Below the pieces are notes generated by a model. That model was not told the origin of the DNA and ran no database searches. It saw only the letters and a list, made by a program, of their open reading frames with translations. 64,000 nucleotides of DNA from Macrosoma leucophasiata (taxonomy: Eukaryota; Arthropoda; Insecta; Lepidoptera; Hedylidae). A program made the translations under genes and the position numbers. Shown here piece by piece: positions 55,390-64,000 of the stretch; the stretch's first letter is position 1, and every line of letters begins with the position of its first letter. The stretch spans positions 7,936,001-8,000,000 of the forward strand of contig JAWQUS010000017.1 of the NCBI GenBank assembly GCA_036365455.1. The letters are read 5' to 3'.

Positions 55390-55535
55390 CACAGAACCCC
55401 AAAAGAACACCACCTATTCAGGTTCTTTTTCAGTGACAAAGACTTCAAAGCATCTCGCGGGAAATTAACACCGTTTCCATTAAGGTTAAGCGCCATTTCA
55501 GTTTATGTGAGTTAACGAATACTTAAAAAGGCTGC
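55390..55535 (+). repeat. Local direct duplication, copy 2
   Basis: Same order and orientation as 54107-54265, about 1.28 kb downstream. Confidence 0.8.
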
Positions 55536-55672
55536 ATTTATTCAATGATTTTATTTTTTTCAAATAGGTAGCGATAATTTTGGCGGTAAAAGTAGTGAAA
55601 AAAATATTGAATTATTACAGATAGAGATGTTCAAAATTTTCATGTCATTAAAATCTTTAAAAAAAAAACCCC

Positions 55673-55717
55673 ACGATTCGCCCGTTACGTTTTTGGCCCA
55701 TGTAACAGGTGGCGAGC
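55673..55717 (-). mobile_element. SINE family A scrap
   Basis: cacgattcgcccgttacgtt and ggcccatgtaacaggtggcg are internal family A sequence. Confidence 0.6.
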
Positions 55718-55859
55718 AATACAATCTTAAAACTTACAAAAACTTGTCGTGGCTACAAAATACGAGTAACAAGATACCCAGTGCATTCACTTTGACACTT
55801 TGACTTTGATTTGAAATGATCTTTTGATTTTGTGCGTTTGTGACAATAATATATCCGTG

Positions 55860-56168
55860 CATAGAGCAACATGGACCACCGGCCGACCGGAGGGGAGGTA
55901 ATGGTGCGTTTATTACAGATGAAAAACAGTCTGTCATTTTTTGCGGGGGGAAATTCATATGACACACAAACATACACCACAAAAATCGTCAGTTACTACG
56001 TAACTCACACCTTGAATTTAACAAAGTACATAAACAATTTGACGCACACATATAAACATCTAGGCGACAGGCGTAGTCACAGTAAAGTTGTGCTTGTTGA
56101 TAGAGAGGAAAGCCTGCATATGGCTACTCCCCTCCGATTCACCGCGGTGTGGCCCGTGTTGCTCTATG
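55860..56168. mobile_element. hAT-like MITE with 8-bp target duplication (copy 2)
   Basis: 309 bp. The ends catagagcaac and gttgctctatg continue as inverted repeats of about 40 bp. tatccgtg flanks exactly on both sides (55852-55859, 56169-56176). The 8-bp length and CA…G start fit hAT. Its frames are not genes: the copy at 17170 breaks them. Confidence 0.9.
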
Positions 56169-56254
56169 TATCCGTGCAGCAATACAGTACGAGACAGTAA
56201 AGGTCATCACTCGAAATCCGGGTATATTTATTTAAATGTAGATATTTTTTGTAT

Positions 56255-56592
56255 TAAATGCTGGCGTCGGGACGTGACGACCCCATCGCCCACTAGCGGC
56301 ATAATTTTCTTCTACTTGAAGAGAACTCTTCCCCTAGTGTAATCAGTCAACCGAAGAATGGTGGTCAAACCGTTCCAATAGGGCGGTAGTATAAGTGACA
56401 ATGCGGGATGGGCAGCAACGTCTCGCGATAATACTACGGCGACTGCGATCGCCAATCCGCCTGCCAAGTGTGGCGATTATAGCATTTTCTCCCCTAATGA
56501 CGCACAACAGTTGTGGGCGTCTTTGGGGAAGGCTTTGTCCAGCAGTGGACGTCTTTCGATGGGAGTGATGATGATGATGATGAATATAAACA
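56255..56592 (+). mobile_element. LINE 3' end (family E) with (GAT)n tail
   Basis: The longest family E copy: ctggcgtcgggacgtgacga, cgcctgccaagtgtggcgat, cagcagtggacgtctttcga and a gatgatgatgatgatgaa tail. Family members at 16966, 26505, 41905 and 46070 cover parts of it. Confidence 0.7.
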
Positions 56593-56599
56593 CAATATC

Positions 56600-57635
56600 A
56601 AATTTCAAATCTATCATACCATCAAAAGGGAACATAGTAGTATTGAACTACCTTTCAACGGATAACAGATAGTATATAGCGCCGATGGCGACTTGTCGGC
56701 AGCGGCGTAACCTTGGTTTATTTTTTTTAAAACAAGGATCGCAATTTTTCGTTACAATTACGTTATTTTTTTAACATAGCCCGTTTTTGTTAGTCTAAGG
56801 GCTTTAAAATAATGTAAATTTATTTTCCTTTTTAGTTCATGTCTTAATTTTCAATGCCTGAAACTCTTAAAAAATATTTACACAGCCCATTACGCTAACA
56901 AAGATACCTTAGAGAATGAACCTAGTACAGAAAGCTTATTAAGTAGTCACGCGAGTATTTACCCAAGTAATTGCGAAACAACGAGGCAGAAATAAGTAGT
57001 CTAATATTTATAATTTACAGCGCACCTACATTGACCTAGTTTGTCTAACAAATTATAAAAGATTTAGAAAAAGGTAAGCAACTTGAATCAAAACATCTCA
57101 GCCAGCGGGCTCGACTAGCCATACATAATGCTGTACTTACTCCAACGCTATTTTACGGTGTAATTTTTTTAGGTATGCAAGTAAATTGCAGCATGAAAGT
57201 AAATTAAGCGCGGTCGAGATGAGATCGTTGCGCAAGATCTGGGATATATCACACCGGTCACACCGATCGCGTTCGTAGAAAGAATGTCGGTTGAGCGAGT
57301 GACTAAACAGATATACAATGCGAATGTGGATGATTGCAGAGGCCCAGGAAAACTAACGCCCATATTCTAAGTCGTAACCTCGACCTTAACTCAACCTTAC
57401 TCAAGGAAATTGGTATTCTTAGTTGTAACTAATAACGTCAACTCGACATTCTGCCTCCGTTTGAGGTAAAAAAGCAATTGTCAAACTTGAGGAGTATTTA
57501 CATTTATGCCAGAGGTATTCTTGCGCTCAATAAGTTTTTCGTGTCGGAACTGTATGGAAATATAATTAAATACCATATTTTTCTATGAAAATTGATTTTC
57601 AAGACTTTGTGAATCATCTATAATAATTATTATTA
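56600..57635. other. No recognisable gene
   Basis: AT-rich, with a slightly GC-richer part 57090-57360 (gcgcggtcgagatgagatcg). Translated in pieces this resembles worn LINE coding, but no domain can be named. Confidence 0.4.
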
Positions 57636-57639
57636 TTTT

Positions 57640-57869
57640 GACGATCCGGTTAGTCCAGCGGTGTGAGATGACCGTTTGATTCGAAGGGTCGCTGGTTCGA
57701 TCCCCGCACCGGAACAAATATGTGTATGGCCTACAGATATTTGTTTCGGGTCTGGGTGTTTGTGTATGTGTTGTATGTGTACAACGGCACCCACGACACA
57801 GGTTTATACCTACTGTGGGGCTGTGAGTGTTAGCGTATTTTATTTATTATTTATTATTATAAGATAATC
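57640..57869 (+). mobile_element. tRNA-derived SINE, family B, best copy
   Basis: The head gacgatccggttagtccagc has box A. Box B is ggttcgatccccgc (57694-57707). Then caaatatgtgtatggcctac, ggtctgggtgtttgtgtatg and a TTATTATTTATTATTATAA tail. This fixes the order of parts for the other copies. Confidence 0.85.
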
Positions 57870-57984
57870 TGTACACATGAGTTACTGTCAAAATACAACT
57901 AAGAATATGAATTTCGAGGCGTCCTCATAGTGTCCTCAGCCTCAGCTGAGTGTGAGATAAGGAATGATTCGAGTAACGTCTTAG

Positions 57985-58175
57985 AATATGGGTGTAAGAC
58001 TGACCTACCTTGACCAAATAGGTCGAGTACTGTTTGAGGGTGGGGTCAAGAATCTCAGAAATCGACGTGCATGTATGAAGATAATGATGAATGCAGAAAA
58101 AGCATTCAAGACCGGGAATATCTGGCGCTCCACACTCGCTGCCTACGCCATAAGGAACTTGTCGTGAGTATACAC
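57985..58175 (+). mobile_element. LINE C-terminal fragment (family D)
   Basis: tgacctaccttgaccaaata, ggtggggtcaagaatctcag, then atatctggcgctccacact. The reading frame MKIMMNAEKAFKTGNIWRST is the family D end. The longer frame 58071-58535 crosses out of it into unknown sequence. Confidence 0.6.
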
Positions 58176-58179
58176 TCAT

Positions 58180-58740
58180 ACGTATTTTTTTTATTTCGTG
58201 ATAAAACCCACAACCAAATAATGACCAAAATAGAAGGAAATGAACAATTACGTATCACTTCGAAACCAATTATCTACGGAAAATGGGTTGACGTAAAGGA
58301 GAAGCCTATTTGTAAAGCGCATGTTTATGCAAATGAAAAAGTTTATTTATTCAAACTACTTCTGAAGTCAGTAAGCTATGTCAAATGCTCTCCTGGGTTA
58401 TTTGATTTGGTGCTACCGTCGTATATCGAAAGAAATTTCATCAGACAGACTCTCTTTTGCATATACCTGCAGTTGTGGAGTGAGCTGCTTTTGCAGCGCA
58501 GCAAAAGTGTAGAATCGTTCTTTAAAAAAAAATAATAGCGTCAAAAAGATCATCAGCACTGACAGACAGCATTTCCAATTCTTCTTTTGTTCCAATAGGC
58601 ATCTGTGGCTCGTTTGCATTGTAAAATCGGGGACCATAGAAGACGATTGACGTCTCATTTAAAAAAGAAAATTTGGTCGTTAACTTTTCACGGAATTAGC
58701 GCTTTTCCTTTCATCCATGACATTAAAAGTTTTTGTAGTA
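58180..58740. other. Unrecognised, includes a 100-codon open stretch
   Basis: 58221-58535 reads open as MTKIEGNEQLRITSKPII … LLLQRSKSVESFFKKK. It has no motif I know and begins inside a LINE fragment, so I leave it as a possible worn coding remnant. Confidence 0.35.
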
Positions 58741-58744
58741 AATG

Positions 58745-58845
58745 TATGTATGTATGTGTATCTTCACGCCAGGTCCCTAAACATCCCGGTTCTAACACAC
58801 CTCCATTGCCTCATCTACGTTCATCATTCGCATTGTGGTAGGTGA
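58745..58845 (-). mobile_element. LINE 3'-end fragment (family D), internally deleted
   Basis: The tail gtatgtatgtatgtgtatct and cacgccaggtccctaa mark the end. Some coding bases between ccctaa and acatcccggttct are missing. Confidence 0.6.
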
Positions 58846-59056
58846 ATATCGTATTATTAATTTTAATGTAATTATGAGTGTTAAATCAATAAAAATCTTT
58901 TGTTTTAATAGTTGTGACAAAAATCAGGTGGTTCTTTTCATGGAAAAAAAGATGGAATAGACCAAAGGAGACGGGTAATTTTGGGCCTGCAAAATCGTTA
59001 CTAGTTAACCCATTACACAGTACCTACGAACGAATTTCAATTTTTTTATTTTATAA

Positions 59057-59617
59057 CTAGCCGTGCCCGCGACTTCGTGCACGTGAGAAAAAATATAATT
59101 GTTCAGTATCTACCCGGACGTAGTCGTGGGCACAGCTAGTATAAAAGTAGCCTAAGTCACTCCTTATTACATCAGCTATCTGGCAGTGAAAGTCCCGTCA
59201 AAATCGGCGACACTCAAATTCTATTTATTTGTATGTAGGTATGTATGAATGTATGGTTGTATGGAGATAAAAGTAGCCCAAGTTACTCCTTATCACATCA
59301 GCTATCTGCCAGTGAAAGTCCCGTCAAAATCGGAGACACTCAAATTCTATTTATTTGTATGTAGGTATATATATATGGAGATAAAAGTAACCTAAGTTAT
59401 TCCTTATCACATCAGCTATCTGCCAGTGAAAGTTCCGTCAAAATTGGTCCATCCGTTCCCAAGATTAGCCAAACAGACAGACAGACAGACAGACAGACAA
59501 AAATAGTAAAAAAATTTGTTTTGGTATACGTACCGTGTATACATTCATATGCATTTAGTAAAAAGCGGTTATTTTAATATTACAAGCAGACACTCCAATT
59601 TTATTTATTTGTATAGA
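59057..59617 (-). mobile_element. Helitron with triplicated internal segment
   Basis: CTAG at 59060-59057 and the minus-strand 5' end TCTATACAAATAAATAAAAT at 59617. A segment starting ataaaagtagcc occurs at 59141, 59267 and 59381 (steps of 126 and 114 bp), each with catcagctatctgccagtga. Each of the first two repeats ends with a copy of the 5'-terminal attctatttatttgtatg. Confidence 0.8.
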
Positions 59618-59619
59618 TG

Positions 59620-61040
59620 AATAAAGGATAAATCTAAAAATTCTGTGAAATTTTTAAGCGTCTACTTGCTACCGTTATTAGTATCGAGCAAAAAATATAC
59701 GAAAAAAAAACACGTTTATTGTGTGCCTCCTTGGGCCCCGTAATATTTTCATTTTCTTATTTTTAGTAATTTTTTTTTTCTTCATAGCGGTATCAGAAAT
59801 ACATAATTTGTGAAAATGTTAGCTTTTTAGCTATCACTATTTATGAGATACAGGCTTGTGACAGACAGGCGGACGGACAGACAGACAGACAGACAGCGGA
59901 GGATTAGTAATCCGTAGGGTCCGTTGTTACCTTTTAGGTACGAAACCCCTAAAAGATACAGAGTAGCTTAAAAATATTCGATATGATGCTTTAAATTCAC
60001 ATAACTTTTTTATTTCTGAACCGATTCACATGAAACAAACATTAAATGTTAAGTGAAACTTACCATAATATATTAGTGAAAACTGCAAATCGAATAAACC
60101 GTTTCTGATATAAGCGTGCACAAACACACAGACAAACAGACATTTTTCCGGGATAAAAAGTACCCAGTGTTGTGCGCCAAAGGTTAAAGTATAATCATAC
60201 CAAGTTTCATTGTAATCGGACGGGTAGTTTTTCTGTGATGCTTGAACAAACAGACAGACAGACAAAAGTTTTTCTAATCACATATTTGTGTTCGGTATCG
60301 ATCTGATAACATCCCCATGTATTTATTTTTTCAATATTTTTAATGTACAGAATTTACACTTCTACAGATTTAATATAAGTATAGATCATTTGAAAATGAC
60401 ATAATTTGTACAGTGTTTTCAAGCTTTTTCTATACCCAGAAATATATGGAACAGTACCATTCTCCTGTAAAACTAATAAAACGTTACAATTTTTAAAGTG
60501 TCTTCGATAAACAGAATCATCTAATCTAAATGGATTGACGTGCAATAGGCTCATTAGTTATGCGCTTGTTTATGCAAATTAAAGAGTTTCATGATTGTGA
60601 TTGTGTGATAAATCCCATCATTAGATTTGATCACATTTATATGGGACCACCCATGGAATGTCCTCTTTAAAATAAATTCCAATCACTTAAATCGGACTAC
60701 TGCTTAAATATTTAAACGAAAATTTACCTACCTACTTAAAAATGATAAAGTTAAATGAATTAAAAAAAATCTTTTGTTGTTTATTATGAAACACACGAAA
60801 TAAGTACGTATTTAAAATCAGAACGTCTCATAAGATTTTTAAAAGAAAAAAGCTAAGAAACAGACAGACAGCGGCGGAGAGCGACTTTGTTTTATCATGA
60901 AAGTAGTCAAGAAATGCAGACTAAAAACTGACTATGTTCATAAAAATATGTTACTTATTTCAAGTGATAAGGTCATGTATAGTGTATGTATTTATGTGAA
61001 TTACGCACGTCTCCGTGTATGTGATTAGCATGAGAGAATT
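59620..61040. other. Unrecognised, with CAGA-repeat Helitron-like remnants
   Basis: Remnants at 59855-59955 (gacagacagacagcggagga), 60120-60275 and 60863-60885. No gene supported. Confidence 0.45.
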
Positions 61041-61045
61041 AGCAA

Positions 61046-61091
61046 GAATTAGCATGAGTGTAAAGAAACGGCTTTACACTAATGCTAATTC
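61046..61091. repeat. 20-bp-stem hairpin
   Basis: gaattagcatgagtgtaaag and ctttacactaatgctaattc pair around a 6-base loop; gtgatt (61021) and aaatcac (61092) extend the symmetry loosely. Confidence 0.65.
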
Positions 61092-61597
61092 AAATCACAT
61101 GACCGCGATTGAATTGCTTATTTTGTTGAATGTAGATACTGTATAGCGTTGTTTATAATGTATTGCCAAACATTGTTTTAATTAAATTAAGCGTTAGTTT
61201 TTGCCAAATACTATTTGGCATTTACTATTTTATCAGTAAACAAGGCTTTGACACAGAACAGAAAGGTATCTTTGAGATGCAAACAAGCCTTGGAAACACT
61301 TTACTCACAACAACAAATTGGTACACTTTAAAACAAGCTACGTAATAAACTAGCCGTGACTTTTAATTATCAAATTTTAACTCAGAGACACTCAAAAAAT
61401 ACTATAGCGGAATTACTGTTAAATCTCTCCAGACACGAGAAAAATATGACAATTGAAATTCAATTGTGTCTCGCCGCCGGTGGCCGTACGATCCTTGAAG
61501 GATTAAAAATATTTTCCTTCCCCAAACGTTCACTTTTTTAAAGATAATAAAACTGCTCCGCGACTACAGACCACTGAAACTTCCGCGGTGGTTTTGC

Positions 61598-61745
61598 AGC
61601 GAAATTTTATGTGCTTCTACACAATTTCAATTAGGATTCTTTGAAAAAAAATCTGGAGTACGCAAAGTTTTGTGAAGTTCATCTCCCATTATGAAAAATT
61701 GTTTTTGTTGTGGTATTGCAGTGTACTAGAAACTTTTATGGTTTG
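61598..61745 (+). repeat. Local direct duplication, copy 1 (partner 62088-62230)
   Basis: attaggattctttgaaaaaa, gttcatctcccattatga and cagtgtactagaaactttta are mirrored in the partner in the same orientation. Confidence 0.75.
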
Positions 61746-62087
61746 AGATCCAAGTGGGTACTTTTCTTAAATATTGCAGTTACTTCAGATTCAAATCTAA
61801 ATACCACTGAAAGAACAATGGCGAACTCCCATACATGATTTTATGTCAATGAAATACTTACTGTCTTCAGCTCAAAAATATTGCTAATAATTCAACAGCA
61901 ATTCCTGAGTTGGGTGATATACCGTTTTTTCGTCAAAACAGTAAAAATTATATAATGTGTTCATAAAACGTAGAAAAATATTGAAATACGATCTGTGTAA
62001 ATGGTTTATATATACACTCCAACTTTTACCATAATTATCAATTTTCGCCATTGTTCTTTACGCGGAGATCTTACGGAATTTTATGTG

Positions 62088-62230
62088 TTCCTACATAATT
62101 TAAATTAGGATTAATTGAAAAAAAAAGTGAAGAAATGGTGAAGAAGCGCTGTTTCTCGAAGTTCATCTTCCATTATGAAGAATTGTTTTTATTTTGATAT
62201 TACAGTGTACTAGAAACTTTTAAATATTTG
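62088..62230 (+). repeat. Local direct duplication, copy 2
   Basis: 490 bp from copy 1; by eye about four in five positions match, with an insertion (gaagaagcgctgtttctcga). Confidence 0.75.
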
Positions 62231-62248
62231 ACATACTTAAGTATATGC

Positions 62249-62406
62249 TTTTTTTTGTTTTTTTTGTATGTCATGGAAGTGGCAAACAAGCATGCAGTTC
62301 ACATTGATGTTATGTGATGACTGCAGCCTATAGACACCCCTATAGACATAGATGATGGGGTGGTGACTACGCCCGCGAGCTCCTTCACTGGAACTCTACC
62401 ACCAGT
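62249..62406 (-). mobile_element. Bm1-like SINE with internal deletion
   Basis: The tail half (to ctgcagcctatagacacccc) joins a short filler and then the 5' quarter (ggtggtgactacgcccgcga … tctaccaccagtaa). More than 100 bp of the middle is missing. Confidence 0.85.
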
Positions 62407-62521
62407 AAAACTACACAACAAGTACACTTGATTCAGTTATAACTAAGTAGGTATTGCAGTAACTTGCTTATATTAAAGGTAAATATTTTAAAGAAGTGAA
62501 CTCTAAAATCATATATAGAGA

Positions 62522-62690
62522 CTAGCTGATTCCCGCGGCTTCGCCCGCGTGTATGTCACTTTTCGCGTAACCCGTGGCAACTACAATAAACTATCCAGAC
62601 TTTCATAGACTTAAGTACAGTTAATTCTATAGTATCCTATTACTGTGCAAATTTTAATTTGAAAATAATAACATACATACTGTCACATCT
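62522..62690 (-). mobile_element. Helitron remnant, 3' end
   Basis: cgggcgaagccgcgggaatc leads to CTAG (62525-62522) on the minus strand. The 5' end is worn away. Confidence 0.6.
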
Positions 62691-62807
62691 TTGTGTCTCC
62701 AAGAGTAGACGCATCCTAAGTATTACAGGCTTATTAGGACCTTAAACCTTAAAGCCACTCCTAAAGTTATAGTGGGCGTGAAAGCTGGAGAAATCTAAAA
62801 TAAATAC

Positions 62808-63694
62808 TATTTTTTTTATTTTATTTGTTTTACGCGGGGAAACCCTTCATGTGCACCCGCCGTTTAGGGGAACAAACGACGGGTAGTGTGAGACTCATAC
62901 TCACTAAAATCCCTCGGTGTTCCTTCTCAGCGCATTTTGTTGCGGAGCCACGCGAAAGCTTTTGCATACTTCCGCGACTCCGCCGGCGACTGCCAGCATC
63001 CGGGCCCATCTTCAGGAGCTTTTAAGAGCTCCAGCCATCACTAGTGGCGTGCGGAACACGAGCACGCCAACCAGCTCAGGGACCTAACTCCATCGGGCAA
63101 CGGACTTCCCCTAGTCCGTCACCCGGAGGTCCCAGTTAGGGCGGCAGGTGGTGCGAATAGGCTAGCCGCCTGCGTCCGATACGTCCGCGACGGATTGGAG
63201 CAGAGAGAACGTCGTCCTCCCTTAGTCGCTCCGCCGCCTCCTTCTGCGATATAACTATTTCGCAAAAGGAGAGAACTGCCCTCCACGCATCCTCGCCACC
63301 GACCATAGATTGGATCACCGCCGGCAGCGAGAGATCGGGTCCAACCACAGCGACCAAGTCGGAGCGAGGCTCCACCCACATCGGACACTCAGATAGTGAA
63401 TGCTGAGCCGTATCATTGGCACAGCCGCACTCGTGACTTGTAGTGGTCGGCTCCCTTCGCGCCACATTGCAAAGGTATCTCCCGAAGCATCCGTGCCCCG
63501 AGAGTACTTGCGTGAGGCGGAAGGTGAGCACGCCATGTCTACGTTCGATCCACTGTTGGAGAACGGGCCGAACTGCTTCCACCAAGAGTCGGCCGGCACT
63601 CGGCTCTCCTAATCGATTAGTGGGGTAATGGGGTAATTCCGGAGGAGTAATTCGCGAGAAGACGTCCTCCATCGTCTCAATCCTCCGGAAAAAT
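62808..63694 (-). mobile_element. R1-clade non-LTR retrotransposon, 5'-truncated 3' end
   Basis: A-tail at the left (T-run from 62810), about 300-bp GC-rich 3' UTR, then the ORF end. taaatac at 62801-62807 and 63695-63701 is a likely target duplication, which sets the truncation point. 5' truncation is normal for target-primed reverse transcription. The tail and unspecific site argue against insertion in rDNA or telomere repeats. Confidence 0.8.
63136..63693 (-). pseudogene. C-terminus of R1-clade reverse transcriptase ORF
   Basis: The frame is open from the truncation (63693) to a stop at 63138-63136, about 185 codons. From the Met at 63672 it reads LTFRLTQVLSGHGCFGRYL (residues 49-67), then C82-x-C84-x6-H91-x4-C96 in ECGCANDTAQHSLSECP. 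This is the zinc-knuckle-like CCHC end typical of R1-type ORF2 proteins. The endonuclease and RT catalytic domains are missing, so it is a dead fragment though the remaining frame is intact. Confidence 0.8.
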
Positions 63695-63922
63695 TAAATA
63701 CGTTTATGTTAACCGCAATCAACTCTGTTTGGTCTCGCAGGTATTATTATATTCGGTGACTTTTAATTACCTAACTCACACCCTTTCTGGGTGTCTCGGG
63801 TGACTCGGGAAACTATAATTTACGAATTTAACCAAATATTGCTATTAAAAATAAGCTCCTTCCCCGAACGTTCACTTACGAGTATTGTTAAGTTAAAAGA
63901 ACTTCTCCTCTACTGCAGACCA

Positions 63923-64000
63923 CACACACACACGCACGCACACACGCACTCGCACACACACACGCACACGCACACGCACACGCACACGCACACGCACACG
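63923..64000. repeat. CA-rich microsatellite, cut by window end
   Basis: (CA)n grading into a CGCACA 6-mer repeat, at least nine consecutive near-perfect hexamers at the right edge. Confidence 0.95.

Noticed and set aside
58071..58535. 154-residue gene
   Set aside because: The first third is a frame-shifted LINE C-terminus; the rest has no recognisable motif or gene signals.
1..64000. CRISPR arrays, operons, phage or bacterial defence systems
   Set aside because: Sequence features are those of an insect genome; repeats are SINE, MITE and Helitron copies, not regularly spaced short repeats with unique spacers.

Overview
This window looks like a piece of a moth or butterfly (Lepidoptera) nuclear genome. 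It is AT-rich and intron- or intergenic-like. It is packed with Bm1-like SINEs, three other tRNA-derived SINE families, Helitrons with 5'-TC and CTAG-3' ends, MITEs, 3' ends of several non-LTR retrotransposons, a mariner relic and one near-pristine BEL/Pao LTR retrotransposon. No prokaryotic features (operons, ribosome binding sites, CRISPR) are present, and no confident multi-exon host gene can be read. Family names are assigned from remembered motifs, not from a search.

Layout. Positions 1-4.6 kb hold a tRNA-SINE, a Helitron carrying two insertions, a small cysteine-containing reading frame on the minus strand that could be a host terminal exon, a near-perfect 650-bp foldback, and a second Helitron with a 164-bp internal duplication. 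Positions 4.6-9.3 kb are mostly unrecognised DNA with one MITE, two SINE fragments, a LINE end and a second foldback. Positions 9.5-17.9 kb carry SINEs, a GC-rich long-TIR element, a MITE with 160-bp inverted ends, a dead mariner and a three-level nest (SINE in hAT-like MITE in older SINE). Positions 18-31.2 kb are a SINE/Helitron/MITE mosaic. It includes a three-copy SINE block bounded by one 13-bp target-site duplication, and a GC-rich possible promoter region at about 26 kb.

Positions 31305-38179 are the complete BEL/Pao element. It has 374-bp LTRs that differ at one base, a TCCCC target duplication, a primer binding site, and one intact 1728-residue Gag-Pol frame with protease, reverse transcriptase, RNase H and integrase. 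It is the only long intact coding sequence in the window.

Positions 38.2-58 kb hold dispersed SINEs, MITEs and Helitrons set in unrecognised DNA. Several pairs of diverged direct duplications, 0.6-1.3 kb apart, also lie here. Positions 58-64 kb hold Helitrons, a 5'-truncated R1-clade LINE fragment with a likely 7-bp target duplication, and a CA-rich microsatellite running off the end.

The genes do not form a pathway. The window records successive transposition, from old 5'-truncated fragments to a very young LTR element. The least explained signals are the paired direct duplications, the foldback family, and the minus-strand cysteine-containing frame at 1519-1733.
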